Shown piece by piece: positions 23,897 through 32,041 of a DNA stretch of 32,596 bases. A program made the translations under genes and the position numbers. Source of the stretch: Lachnospiraceae bacterium (GTDB lineage: Bacteria; Bacillota; Clostridia; Lachnospirales; Lachnospiraceae); the NCBI GenBank assembly GCA_022769625.1, contig JALEJP010000026.1, positions 1 to 32,596 on the forward strand, written 5' to 3'. The notes beneath the pieces were generated by a model. The model searched no databases and was not told where the DNA came from. It saw only the letters and a program-made list of their open reading frames with translations. The first letter of the stretch is position 1. The number at the start of each line of letters is the position of its first letter.

Positions 23897-24445
23897 ATGG
23901 TAAATATAGTAGTTGTATTTCCAAAGCTGGATGACGCCAGAAATATCCGGAACCTGCTGCTTCGGAACGGATATGAGGTGATGGGCGTGTGTTCTACCGG
24001 AGCTCAGGTGCTCCAGATCGCAGACCGGCTGGATGAGGGCATCATTGTGTGTGGTTACCGGTTTCATGATATGATATACTCAGAACTGCGGGAGAATCTT
24101 CCCTCTTCTTTTGAGCTGCTTCTGGTTGCTTCTCCGCATGTTCTGGAATCCTGCGATATGGACAATGTGGTGGGGCTCTCGCTCCCCATTCGGATCCGGG
24201 ATTTGATCAATACCCTGGAAATGATGGAAGGGAATATGTACCGGAGACGGAGAAAGCAGAGATCCAGGCCAAAGGAGCGCTCAGAAGAGGAAAAGAAGAT
24301 CATTGCAGATGCCAAGCGGCTTCTCATGGAGCGCAACCATCTGACGGAGGAAGAAGCACACCGTTATATGCAGAAATGCAGTATGGACAGCGGCAACAAT
24401 CTGGTGGAGACAGCAAAGATGGTATTTGCTTTTATGAAATATTGA
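23897..24445 (+). CDS. ANTAR-domain transcription antitermination regulator
   Basis: RNA-binding antiterminator, probably acting on the glnA leader. Of 182 aa, residues 1-115 form a receiver-like domain that seems to have lost the phosphoacceptor: the usual Asp-containing strand reads GIIVCGYRF. The C-terminal ANTAR domain (about 122-182) has the three-helix pattern around KKIIADAKRLLMERN, LTEEEAHRYMQKCSMDSG and LVETAKMVFAFMKY, with conserved Ala and aromatic positions. Lack of the Asp suggests control by a ligand or a partner protein rather than phosphorylation. It shares an operon-like arrangement with glnA, as NitR does in Clostridium saccharobutylicum. Confidence 0.88.
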   Translation: MVNIVVVFPKLDDARNIRNLLLRNGYEVMGVCSTGAQVLQIADRLDEGIIVCGYRFHDMIYSELRENLPSSFELLLVASPHVLESCDMDNVVGLSLPIRIRDLINTLEMMEGNMYRRRRKQRSRPKERSEEEKKIIADAKRLLMERNHLTEEEAHRYMQKCSMDSGNNLVETAKMVFAFMKY

Positions 24446-24497
24446 TGTGCTGCGTAAAACCAGGGGGGCATGGTGCTGCCCGAACAAAAATCAATAA

Positions 24498-24541
24498 AAA
24501 GAAAATGTATAGAAAGAAAATGTATGGAAAGAAAGTAAGAG
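24498..24541 (+). repeat. Three imperfect 15-bp tandem repeats upstream of dapF
   Basis: AAAGAAAATGTATAG, AAAGAAAATGTATGG and AAAGAAAGTAAGAG follow each other directly, ending 15 nt before the dapF start. The purine-rich run contains several AAAGAAA tracts. It may be an unstructured ribosome standby region or slippage-derived. Confidence 0.6.
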
Positions 24542-24556
24542 AAAGGAACGGTTCAT

Positions 24557-25399
24557 ATGAAATTTACGAAAATGCAGGGAATCGGAAATGATTATGTTTA
24601 TGTCAACTGCTTGAAAGAGAAAGTAGAAGACCCCTGCGCAGTGGCGAAAAAAGTCAGTGACCGTCATTTTGGCATCGGATCCGACGGATTGATTCTGATC
24701 AAACCCTCTGAAACAGCAGATTTTGAGATGGATATGTATAATTCCGACGGTTCTCAGGGTGCCATGTGCGGGAACGGGATTCGCTGTGTGGCAAAATACG
24801 TTTATGACTACGGCCTGACCGACAAGACCAGCATCCGTATTTCCACAAAAAGCGGGATCAAATACCTGGATCTTCAGGTGGAAAACGGAAAAGTAAAATC
24901 AGTACGTGTGGATATGGGAGCCCCCATACTCAACGCGGGACAGATTCCCATTGTATCGGAGCATCCCCAGGTGCTGGATGAGCCGATCACAGTGGATGGG
25001 CAGGTTTATCACATGACAGGTGTTTCCATGGGCAATCCCCATGCGGTAGTCTATCTGGAGGATGTGGACGGGCTGGATATTGAAAAGATCGGGCCGGGAT
25101 TTGAGCACCATCCCTGTTTCCCGGACCGTGTGAACACCGAATTTGTCAAAGTACTGGACGATCATACCGTTCAGATGCGCGTCTGGGAGCGCGGTGCCGG
25201 AGAGACGCTGGCATGCGGCACCGGAGCCTGTGCGGTAGCTGTTTCTTCTATATTAAATGGGAAGGTGAACGGAGAAAAACCGGTTACGGTAAAGCTGCTG
25301 GGCGGAGATCTGGAGATCTTCTGGGACAGAGAAAAAAATACGGTATTTATGACGGGGCCAGCTGAAGTGGTATTTGACGGAGAGATAGATCTTGCATAA
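24557..25399 (+). CDS. dapF: Diaminopimelate epimerase
   Basis: Converts LL-DAP to meso-DAP for lysine and peptidoglycan synthesis. The protein is 280 aa, as in the family. Both catalytic cysteines are present: C71 (in AMCGNGIRC) and C220 (in [10 protein letters not shown]). The N-terminus [15 protein letters not shown] is typical. AAAGGA precedes the ATG. The next gene encodes the preceding pathway step, and the pair is probably one transcript; no terminator lies between it and the ANTAR gene either. Confidence 0.97.
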   Translation: MKFTKMQGIGNDYVYVNCLKEKVEDPCAVAKKVSDRHFGIGSDGLILIKPSETADFEMDMYNSDGSQGAMCGNGIRCVAKYVYDYGLTDKTSIRISTKSGIKYLDLQVENGKVKSVRVDMGAPILNAGQIPIVSEHPQVLDEPITVDGQVYHMTGVSMGNPHAVVYLEDVDGLDIEKIGPGFEHHPCFPDRVNTEFVKVLDDHTVQMRVWERGAGETLACGTGACAVAVSSILNGKVNGEKPVTVKLLGGDLEIFWDREKNTVFMTGPAEVVFDGEIDLA

Positions 25400-25413
25400 A
25401 AGGCTGTACTGTG

Positions 25414-25481
25414 CGGCGGAGAGTTCAGGCTCGTTCCGCCGGAAAGAAAAGGATAACGCAGCGTCAGGGAGTGGCGCTGCA
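25414..25481 (+). other. Two GC-rich hairpins between dapF and dapL
   Basis: CGGCGGA (25414-25420) pairs with TCCGCCG (25435-25441), and GCAGCG (about 25459-25464) pairs with CGCTGC (about 25475-25480). No T-run follows either, so they do not look like terminators. They may protect or separate the two messages. Confidence 0.5.
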
Positions 25482-25495
25482 GTATGGAGGAGATT

Positions 25496-26710
25496 ATGTT
25501 TAAAATTAATGACAATTATCTGAAATTACCGGGAAGCTATCTGTTTTCCACTATTGCAAAAAAAGTAAATACCTATTCTGCAGCCAATCCGGAAGCAGAG
25601 ATCATTCGCCTGGGTATCGGTGATGTGACGCAGCCCATCGCCCCGGCAGTCATCGAGGCTCTGCACAAGGCAGTGGATGAGCAGACTACCACAGAAGGCT
25701 TTAAAGGCTATGCGCCGGATCTTGGCTATGCATTTCTAAGAGAGACCATCGCCACAAACGATTATGCAGCCTTCGGCTGTGATATCCAGGCGGACGAGAT
25801 TTTTGTCTCGGATGGTGCAAAGTGTGATTCCGGAAATATTCAGGAAATATTTGCCCTGGACAATAAAATTGCAGTGTGCGATCCGGTTTATCCCGTATAT
25901 GTGGATTCCAATGTGATGGCAGGCAGAACCGGCACGTATGATCCTGCAAGCGAGACCTGGAGTGACGTGATCTACATGCCATGTACGGCAGAGAATCATT
26001 TCTGTCCGGAGCTTCCGAAGGAGACACCGGATATCATCTATCTGTGCTTCCCCAACAATCCGACCGGAGAGGCCATTACAAAGGATCAGCTCCAGGTGTG
26101 GGTGGATTACGCCAATAAAGTGGGTGCTGTGATCATTTACGATGCAGCTTACAAAGCATATATTACCCAGGAGAATATCCCGGTTTCCATCTATCAGTGT
26201 GAAGGCGCAAAAACCTGTGCCATTGAGCTCTGCAGCTTTTCCAAAACAGCAGGCTTCACCGGACTGCGTCTTGCCTACACGGTTATTCCGAAGGAACTGA
26301 AATGCGGTGAGGTATCCCTCCATGCACTCTGGGCAAGAAGACATGGAACGAAATATAACGGAGCACCCTACATCATTCAGAGAGCGGGGGAGGCAGTGTA
26401 TTCTGAGGCCGGAAAGGCACAGATTCAGCAGCAGATCGCTTATTACCAGAAAAATGCACATTACATTTACAACGGACTGAAAGAGGCAGGCTATACCGTT
26501 GCAGGCGGTGTGAATTCTCCGTATATCTGGCTGAAGACGCCGGATCAGATGACATCCTGGGAATTCTTCGATTACCTTCTGGAGAAGGCCAATGTGGTGG
26601 GTACACCGGGTTCCGGTTTCGGACCAAGCGGAGAAGGCTATTTCCGTCTGACTGCATTCGGCACCTACGAGAACACGGTAAAAGCCATCGACCGTATCAA
26701 AAAGCTGTAA
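25496..26710 (+). CDS. dapL: LL-diaminopimelate aminotransferase
   Basis: PLP enzyme converting tetrahydrodipicolinate directly to LL-DAP with glutamate as amino donor, bypassing the succinylase/acetylase steps. It is 404 aa, normal for DapL. The N-terminus MFKINDNYLKLPGSYLFSTIA is diagnostic; the PLP lysine is K250 in SFSKTAGFTGLR, and FPNNPTGEAI is the aminotransferase Asn motif. The start chosen has GGAGG 5 nt upstream; an ATG four codons earlier overlaps that site. With dapF it gives the last two steps to meso-DAP. Its 3' flank holds a terminator with an unusual hexaloop. Confidence 0.96.
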   Translation: MFKINDNYLKLPGSYLFSTIAKKVNTYSAANPEAEIIRLGIGDVTQPIAPAVIEALHKAVDEQTTTEGFKGYAPDLGYAFLRETIATNDYAAFGCDIQADEIFVSDGAKCDSGNIQEIFALDNKIAVCDPVYPVYVDSNVMAGRTGTYDPASETWSDVIYMPCTAENHFCPELPKETPDIIYLCFPNNPTGEAITKDQLQVWVDYANKVGAVIIYDAAYKAYITQENIPVSIYQCEGAKTCAIELCSFSKTAGFTGLRLAYTVIPKELKCGEVSLHALWARRHGTKYNGAPYIIQRAGEAVYSEAGKAQIQQQIAYYQKNAHYIYNGLKEAGYTVAGGVNSPYIWLKTPDQMTSWEFFDYLLEKANVVGTPGSGFGPSGEGYFRLTAFGTYENTVKAIDRIKKL

Positions 26711-26745
26711 TAGGAACTCTGGTTCATTACTCGCGTAAAATAAGA

Positions 26746-26820
26746 GCGCCAAGGGTGGCGCATCGGACAATTCCTGCTGTATCGCACGATGGAATTGTTT
26801 TGATAAAGTCACCCTTTTTT
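26746..26820 (+). terminator. dapL-distal terminator with ANTAR-like AAGGGT hexaloop hairpin
   Basis: AAGGGTG (26751-26757) pairs with CACCCTT (26810-26816), followed by a T-run, with ACAATTCC/GGAATTGT (26767-26798) inside: a long branched terminator. Its 5' arm is also the loop of a separate 5-bp hairpin, GCGCC (26746-26750) with GGCGC (26757-26761), closing AAGGGT (A1, G4). The layout matches the glnA attenuator. At minimum it terminates dapL. Confidence 0.75.
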
Positions 26821-26875
26821 AAAAATAATTTTGACAAACCTGAAAAATATTTAATTATTTTTTGAAAAACAGGGG

Positions 26876-26904
26876 TTGCAAACAAAAAATATTTGTGCTA
26901 TGAT
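26876..26904 (+). promoter_or_regulatory. Promoter of the aspS-gatCAB T-box transcript
   Basis: TTGCAA (26876-26881) and TATGAT (26899-26904) have 17-nt spacing, with TGC before the -10 (extended -10). Transcription would start near 26911, just before the T-box Stem I. An alternative TTGACA at 26831-26836 has no well-spaced -10. Confidence 0.7.
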
Positions 26905-26910
26905 AAGGCA

Positions 26911-27180
26911 TCATAAAACAGAAATGCGATGAAAGAGACTCATGCACGTGAAAACTGACAGGAATATGGCGTCACCGACTGAGAGCGCCATTTAGCGGAA
27001 GCGGCAATATGGGAACACTCCGGAGCAGACCGTTCGAGAGATTCTTCTGTTAGGGCGGTACGTAGGCGCGCGTTAAGCGTTAAGAGAGGCAGATGTTACA
27101 TCTGCAATGCGGGTGGTACCGCGGATAATCAGAGTTTATCCGTCCCGGAACAGTGATTGCTGTTTCGGGGCTTTTTTATA
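26911..27180 (+). promoter_or_regulatory. T-box riboswitch with overlapping GAA/AAC specifier upstream of aspS-gatCAB
   Basis: The leader has the T-box order: Stem I with the specifier loop, then GGGTGGTACCGCGG (27111-27124), then a terminator pairing CCCGGAACAG with CTGTTTCGGGG before TTTTTT (27144-27177). In GGGAACACTCCGGAGC the specifier position by comparison with the tyrosine leader is AAC (27014-27016, Asn); GAA (27013-27015, Glu) overlaps it by a one-base shift. This matches the two-codon T-box described for the Clostridium acetobutylicum transamidation operon. The interval 26711-27230 holds no gene. Confidence 0.88.
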
Positions 27181-27230
27181 CCAAAAAGTTTTTATCCCGA
27201 AACGGCGGAAAGTGGAAAGGAGACAAAACG

Positions 27231-28562
27231 ATGGAATTTTTGAAAGGTGTAAGTAAGAAAGAGATATTGGAACTGGAAGAGCTGCTGACGCAGGCACAGG
27301 AAGGAGATATCGTTAAAGTAAACGGTGCGGTCCATGCGATCCGTGACATGGGAAACGTGGCATTTGTGATCCTGAGGAAGAAGGACGGACTTCTGCAGTG
27401 TGTCTTCGAGGAGGGCGTGACAAACTTTGAACTGAAAAACCTGAAAGAAGCATCCACGGTGGAAGTGACCGGAGAGATCCGAAAAGAGGAGCGCGCAGCC
27501 CACGGCATCGAGCTGAGAATGAAGGAGATCACAGTACTGAGTGAGCCGGAAGAGCCCCTGCCGCTGCCGATTTCCAAATGGAAGCTGAACACTTCCCTGG
27601 AAGCCAAGCTGAACATGCGCCCCATTTCCTTGAGAAATGTCAGAGAACGTGCAAAATTTAAAATTCAGGAGGGACTGGTACGCGGGTTCCGGGATTTCCT
27701 GTATGAGCAGGGGTTTACGGAGATCCACACGCCGAAGCTTGGCGCGAAAAGTGCTGAAGGCGGTGCCAACCTGTTTAAACTGGAGTATTTTCACCGACCG
27801 GCCATTCTGCAGCAGAGCCCGCAGCTTTATAAACAGATGATGGTTGGCGTGTTTGACCGTGTGTTTGAGACCGGGCCGGTATTCCGCGCCGAGAAGCACA
27901 ATACAAAACGCCATCTCAATGAGTACACCTCCCTGGATTTTGAGATGGGATATATTGACAGCTTCGAAGATATCATGGCTATGGAGACCGGATTTCTCCA
28001 GTATACCATGCAGCTTCTGGCAAAGGATTACCAGAAAGAGCTGGACATCCTTGGTGTGACTCTTCCGGATGTCTCAGGGATTCCGGTGGTACGCTTTGAC
28101 CGTGCCAAGGAGATGGTTGCGGAAAAATACGACCGCAGGATCCGCAACCCTTACGATCTGGAGACGGAAGAGGAGCATCTGATCGGACAGCTGTTCAAAG
28201 AGGATTACGGTGCGGACTTTGTGTTTGTCACCCATTATCCCAGCAAAAAACGTCCGTTCTATGCCATGGACGATCCGGCGGATGAGCGCTTCACCTTAAG
28301 CTTTGACCTGCTGTTCCGTGGGCTGGAGATCACCACAGGCGGACAGCGTATCCACAGCTATCCGATGCTGCTTGAAAAGATCGGCAAAAAAGGCATGACC
28401 ACAGAAGGGCTGGAACAGTATCTGGATACCTTCAAACATGGTATGCCGCCTCACGGAGGACTTGGCATTGGCCTGGAGCGGCTTACCATGCAGCTTCTGG
28501 GAGAAGATAATGTAAGAGAGACGACGATGTTCCCGCGTGACCTGAACAGACTGGAACCGTAA
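27231..28562 (+). CDS. aspS: Archaeal-type aspartyl-tRNA synthetase (probably non-discriminating, Asp/Asn)
   Basis: Attaches aspartate to tRNA(Asp) and, probably, to tRNA(Asn). The 443-aa length and sequence match the archaeal/eukaryotic-type AspRS, without the large GAD insertion of bacterial AspRS (about 590 aa). An OB-fold anticodon domain occupies 1-125. The class II core has GGANLFKLEYF, QQSPQLYKQMM, motif 2 FRAEKHNTKRHLNE (R219, E221) and motif 3 GIGLERLTM (R417). The non-discriminating role is inferred: the gene heads an operon with gatCAB and its T-box reads an Asn codon. The ATG follows AAAGGAG; the longer frame to 27153 runs into the T-box terminator and is rejected. Confidence 0.93.
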   Translation: MEFLKGVSKKEILELEELLTQAQEGDIVKVNGAVHAIRDMGNVAFVILRKKDGLLQCVFEEGVTNFELKNLKEASTVEVTGEIRKEERAAHGIELRMKEITVLSEPEEPLPLPISKWKLNTSLEAKLNMRPISLRNVRERAKFKIQEGLVRGFRDFLYEQGFTEIHTPKLGAKSAEGGANLFKLEYFHRPAILQQSPQLYKQMMVGVFDRVFETGPVFRAEKHNTKRHLNEYTSLDFEMGYIDSFEDIMAMETGFLQYTMQLLAKDYQKELDILGVTLPDVSGIPVVRFDRAKEMVAEKYDRRIRNPYDLETEEEHLIGQLFKEDYGADFVFVTHYPSKKRPFYAMDDPADERFTLSFDLLFRGLEITTGGQRIHSYPMLLEKIGKKGMTTEGLEQYLDTFKHGMPPHGGLGIGLERLTMQLLGEDNVRETTMFPRDLNRLEP

Positions 28563-28582
28563 CAGAAAGGATTGGTAAAGAG

Positions 28583-28876
28583 ATGGCGAATGTAATTTCG
28601 GATGAAACGATGGAGTATGTGGGGATCCTGGCAAAGCTGGAGCTCTCAAAGGAAGAGCAGGAGGCTGCAAAGAAGGATATGGAGCGCATGCTGGATTATA
28701 TAGATAAATTAAACGAACTGGATACCACAGGTGTGGAGCCGATGTCCCATGTATTTCCGGTACACAATGTATTCCGGGAAGATGTGGTGGCAAACGGTGA
28801 CGACAGGGACAATATGCTGAAAAATGCACCGGCATGCAAGGACGGAGCTTACAAGGTTCCACGCACGGTAGAATAG
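28583..28876 (+). CDS. gatC: Asp-tRNA(Asn)/Glu-tRNA(Gln) amidotransferase subunit C
   Basis: Small belt subunit that stabilises the GatA-GatB interface. It is 97 aa, typical of GatC. It has two N-terminal helices (ISDETMEYVGILAKLELSKE, then a helix with MERMLDYIDKLNELDTTGVEP) and the conserved MSHVFPVHNVFREDVV. It starts 20 nt after aspS and ends 10 nt before gatA, in one operon. The ribosome binding site is weak, so translation may depend on coupling. Confidence 0.96.
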   Translation: MANVISDETMEYVGILAKLELSKEEQEAAKKDMERMLDYIDKLNELDTTGVEPMSHVFPVHNVFREDVVANGDDRDNMLKNAPACKDGAYKVPRTVE

Positions 28877-28886
28877 GAGGCGCGCA

Positions 28887-30371
28887 GTGAGGATAACAGA
28901 ATGGACAGCGGTTGAGCTGGGTAAAAAAATAAAAGCCGGGGAAGTGACGGCAGTGGACGCTGCAAAGGCTGTGCTTGCGCAGATCAGGGCAGTGGAAAAG
29001 GATGTTCATGCCTATGTGACCCTTCTGGATGAGGAGACGATCCTGAAAAAAGCGGCAGAGGTGCAGGAAAAAATCGAAAAAGGCGAGCTGAAGGGGCCTC
29101 TTGCCGGAGTCCCGGTGGCCATCAAAGACAATATGTGTACGGAAGGAATACGGACCACCTGCAGTTCCAAAATACTTTTCAATTTTGAACCTGCCTACAC
29201 GGCAGAAGCCGTATTAAATCTGGAGAAAGCAGGTGCAGTGATCATCGGAAAGACCAATATGGATGAATTTGCCATGGGAAGCACCACGGAGACTTCTGCC
29301 TATGGGGTGACCAGAAATCCCTGGAACCTGGAACACGTACCGGGAGGTTCTTCCGGCGGCTCCTGTGCGGCAGTGGCAGCAGGCGAGTGCAGCTTTGCCC
29401 TGGGCAGTGATACAGGCGGTTCCATTCGTCAGCCAAGCTCCTTTTGCGGTGTGACGGGACTCAAGCCAACCTATGGTACGGTTTCCCGCTATGGACTGAT
29501 CGCTTATGGATCCTCCCTGGATCAGATCGGGCCGGTGGCAAAGGATGTAACAGACTGTGCGGCGATCCTGGAGGCCATTGCTTCCTATGATAAAAAGGAC
29601 AGCACCTCGGTAAAGAGGGAAGATTATGATTTTACCTCCGCTCTGGTGGATGATGTAAAAGGTATGAAGATCGGTATTCCGGGAGATTATCTGGGCGAGG
29701 GTCTGGATCCGGAGGTAAAGGATGCCATTCTGGCAGCCGCAAAGGCCCTGGAGGCAAAGGGTGCCATCGTGGAAGAGTTTGACTTAAGCCTGGTGGAGTA
29801 TGCAATCCCTGCATACTATGTCATTGCCTGTGCGGAAGCAAGCTCCAACCTGGCACGTTTTGACGGGGTAAAATACGGTTACCGTGCCAAAGATTACGAA
29901 GGACTCCACAATATGTACAAAAAGAGCCGTTCGGAGGGCTTCGGCGAGGAAGTAAAACGCCGTATCATGCTGGGTTCCTTCGTCCTGAGCTCCGGTTACT
30001 ACGATGCCTACTATCTGAAGGCGCTGCGCACAAAGGCACTGATCAAGCAGGCCTTTGACAAAGCATTTGCAAAATACGATGTAATCCTGGGACCCGCGGC
30101 ACCAAATACGGCACCGAAGCTTGGCTCCTCCCTGAGCGATCCGCTGAAGATGTATCTGGGCGATATTTATACGATTTCCGTGAACCTTGCAGGCCTTCCC
30201 GGTATGACGGTTCCCTGCGGAAAGGATTCCAGAGGGCTGCCCATCGGCCTGCAGCTGATCGGCGACTGCTTCCAGGAGAAAAAAATCATCCGTGCAGCCT
30301 ATGCCTTTGAACAGACAAGGAGCTATGAGGCACCGGAAATTGCAAAAGCAGCAGAAGGGGAGGCGAAATAA
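28887..30371 (+). CDS. gatA: Asp-tRNA(Asn)/Glu-tRNA(Gln) amidotransferase subunit A
   Basis: Glutaminase subunit that releases ammonia from glutamine (or asparagine) for GatB. It is a 494-aa amidase-signature protein with the Ser-cisSer-Lys triad: K80 (in VAIKDNMC), S155 (in PGGSSGGSC) and S179 (in SDTGGSIRQPS). The start is GTG with AGGAGG 6 nt upstream; the product begins MRITEWTAVELGKKIK. It ends one base before the gatB ATG. It depends on cellular glutamine, whose synthetase gene lies 5 kb upstream. Confidence 0.97.
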   Translation: MRITEWTAVELGKKIKAGEVTAVDAAKAVLAQIRAVEKDVHAYVTLLDEETILKKAAEVQEKIEKGELKGPLAGVPVAIKDNMCTEGIRTTCSSKILFNFEPAYTAEAVLNLEKAGAVIIGKTNMDEFAMGSTTETSAYGVTRNPWNLEHVPGGSSGGSCAAVAAGECSFALGSDTGGSIRQPSSFCGVTGLKPTYGTVSRYGLIAYGSSLDQIGPVAKDVTDCAAILEAIASYDKKDSTSVKREDYDFTSALVDDVKGMKIGIPGDYLGEGLDPEVKDAILAAAKALEAKGAIVEEFDLSLVEYAIPAYYVIACAEASSNLARFDGVKYGYRAKDYEGLHNMYKKSRSEGFGEEVKRRIMLGSFVLSSGYYDAYYLKALRTKALIKQAFDKAFAKYDVILGPAAPNTAPKLGSSLSDPLKMYLGDIYTISVNLAGLPGMTVPCGKDSRGLPIGLQLIGDCFQEKKIIRAAYAFEQTRSYEAPEIAKAAEGEAK

Positions 30372-30372
30372 G

Positions 30373-31809
30373 ATGAGTAAACAATACGAAACTGTCATCG
30401 GTCTGGAGGTACATGTGGAGCTTGCCACAAAGACAAAAATATTCTGCGCCTGCTCCACCGCATTTGGCGGAGCACCCAATACCCATACCTGTCCGGTGTG
30501 TACCGGCATGCCGGGTTCCCTTCCGGTGCTGAACAGGCAGGTGGTAGAGTATGCGCTGGCAGTGGGGCTTGCCACAAACTGCCAGATCAATCAGTACTGT
30601 AAATTTGACCGCAAGAATTATTTTTATCCCGATAATCCACAGAATTATCAGATTTCCCAGCTCTATCTGCCCATCTGTCATGACGGTGGTGTGGAGATCG
30701 AGACGGCATCCGGTAAGAAGACCATCGGGATCCATGAAATCCATATGGAGGAGGATGCCGGAAAGCTGATTCACGATGAGTGGGAGGATTGCTCTCTGGT
30801 GGATTACAACCGAAGCGGCGTGCCGCTGATCGAGATCGTGTCCGAGCCGGATATGAGAAGCGCCGAGGAGGTCATTGCGTATCTGGAGAAGCTGCGCCAG
30901 ACCATCCAGTATCTGGGCGCATCTGACTGCAAGCTGCAGGAGGGTTCCATGCGTGCCGATGTGAACCTTTCCGTGCGTGAGGTTGGTTCGGAGAAATTCG
31001 GTACCAGAACGGAGATGAAAAATATCAACTCCTTCAAGGCAATCGCACATGCCATAGAGGGCGAACGCGCCCGCCAGATTGAACTGCTGGAAGCCGGCAG
31101 AAAGGTTATTCAGGAGACAAGACGATGGGATGACAACAAGGAAAGCTCCTTTGCCATGCGTTCCAAGGAAGATGCACAGGACTACCGTTACTTCCCGGAT
31201 CCCGACCTGACACCGGTTATCATAAGCGATGAGTGGATCGCGGAGGTAAAAGCCCGTCAGCCGGAACTTCGCAGCGAAAAACTGGCACGCTACAAAAAAG
31301 AATTTGATATCCCGGACTATGATGCCGATATCATCACAGGCTCCAAGAAGCTGGCTGACCTCTTCGAGGCGGCGACAGCCATCTGCAAAAAGCCGAAAAA
31401 AGTATCCAACTGGCTTATGGTGGAGACTCTTCGTCTGCTGAAAGAAAACAGCATGGAGCCGGAGGACATTACCTTTGCACCGGAAAACCTGGCAAAGCTT
31501 GTGGATCTGGCAGATGCGGGCACGGTAAACAGCTCCGTCGCGAAAGAAGTATTTGAACATGTCTTCAAAGAAAATGTGGATCCGGAAGCCTATATCGAAG
31601 AACATGGATTAAAAACGGTCAACGATGAAGGAGCTCTGCGGGAGGTGATCGAAAAGATCGTGGCAGAAAATCCACAGTCAGTGGAAGATTACCGCGGGGG
31701 AAAGAAAAAAGCCATCGGATTCCTGGTAGGCCAGACCATGAAAGCCATGAAAGGAAAGGCAGATCCGGGAAGCGTCAATAAAATATTAAAAGAGATTCTG
31801 GAAGGATAA
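30373..31809 (+). CDS. gatB: Asp-tRNA(Asn)/Glu-tRNA(Gln) amidotransferase subunit B
   Basis: Kinase/transamidase subunit that phosphorylates and amidates the misacylated tRNA. It is 478 aa, full length. The N-terminal ETVIGLEVHVEL is the GatB signature. The zinc-site cysteines are C25, C27, C40 and C43 (FCACS ... HTCPVCTG). The tail (about 330-478) is the YqeY-like tRNA-binding domain, ending GQTMKAMKGKADPGSVNKIL. GGGGAGG precedes the ATG, which is one base after the gatA stop. A longer in-frame start at 30292 lies inside gatA and is rejected. Confidence 0.97.
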   Translation: MSKQYETVIGLEVHVELATKTKIFCACSTAFGGAPNTHTCPVCTGMPGSLPVLNRQVVEYALAVGLATNCQINQYCKFDRKNYFYPDNPQNYQISQLYLPICHDGGVEIETASGKKTIGIHEIHMEEDAGKLIHDEWEDCSLVDYNRSGVPLIEIVSEPDMRSAEEVIAYLEKLRQTIQYLGASDCKLQEGSMRADVNLSVREVGSEKFGTRTEMKNINSFKAIAHAIEGERARQIELLEAGRKVIQETRRWDDNKESSFAMRSKEDAQDYRYFPDPDLTPVIISDEWIAEVKARQPELRSEKLARYKKEFDIPDYDADIITGSKKLADLFEAATAICKKPKKVSNWLMVETLRLLKENSMEPEDITFAPENLAKLVDLADAGTVNSSVAKEVFEHVFKENVDPEAYIEEHGLKTVNDEGALREVIEKIVAENPQSVEDYRGGKKKAIGFLVGQTMKAMKGKADPGSVNKILKEILEG

Positions 31810-31830
31810 GGACAGATCTCTTGCGGAAAA

Positions 31831-31871
31831 AAGCAGCCGAACGATCCGTGGGGAGGTGAGGCTGCTTTTGT
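31831..31871 (+). terminator. gatB operon terminator
   Basis: AAGCAGCC (31831-31838) pairs with GGCTGCTT (31860-31867), followed by TT; an A-run precedes it. The T-run is short, so termination strength is moderate. Confidence 0.65.
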
Positions 31872-31924
31872 GCGGCTTTATGCGCTATGATTTATTACAA
31901 TTTTTTAAACTTTGAAAGAGGCAC

Positions 31925-31953
31925 TTGACAAGGGAAAGTCGGTTTATTAATAT
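31925..31953 (+). promoter_or_regulatory. Promoter of the BlaI-family regulator gene
   Basis: Consensus TTGACA (31925-31930), 17-nt spacer, TAATAT (31948-31953). TATAAA at 31951 is an alternative -10 with longer spacing. Confidence 0.7.
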
Positions 31954-31956
31954 AAA

Positions 31957-31975
31957 ATTAACAAAAATGGTTAAT
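31957..31975. promoter_or_regulatory. Candidate operator for the BlaI-family repressor
   Basis: ATTAAC (31957-31962) and GTTAAT (31970-31975) form a perfect inverted repeat with a 7-nt centre, just after the -10 and over the expected start point. It lacks the TACA/TGTA half-sites of staphylococcal bla/mec operators, so assignment rests on position and symmetry only. Confidence 0.5.
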
Positions 31976-32041
31976 AATAAAACCGCATGAAAGCAGCGGA
32001 GAATGGTTCTATTTTAAAAAAAGAAAGGACAGGGAGAACAG

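Noticed and set aside
25736-26812. 358-aa minus-strand frame opposite dapL
   Set aside because: It begins inside the terminator T-run and is antisense to a complete DapL.
26831-26860. TTGACA upstream of the second T-box as the main promoter
   Set aside because: No -10 with acceptable spacing follows; TTGCAA-17-TATGAT at 26876-26904 is better placed for the T-box 5' end.
30286-31605. 439-aa minus-strand frame opposite gatB
   Set aside because: No domain is recognisable and the plus strand encodes complete GatB; it is an antisense shadow.
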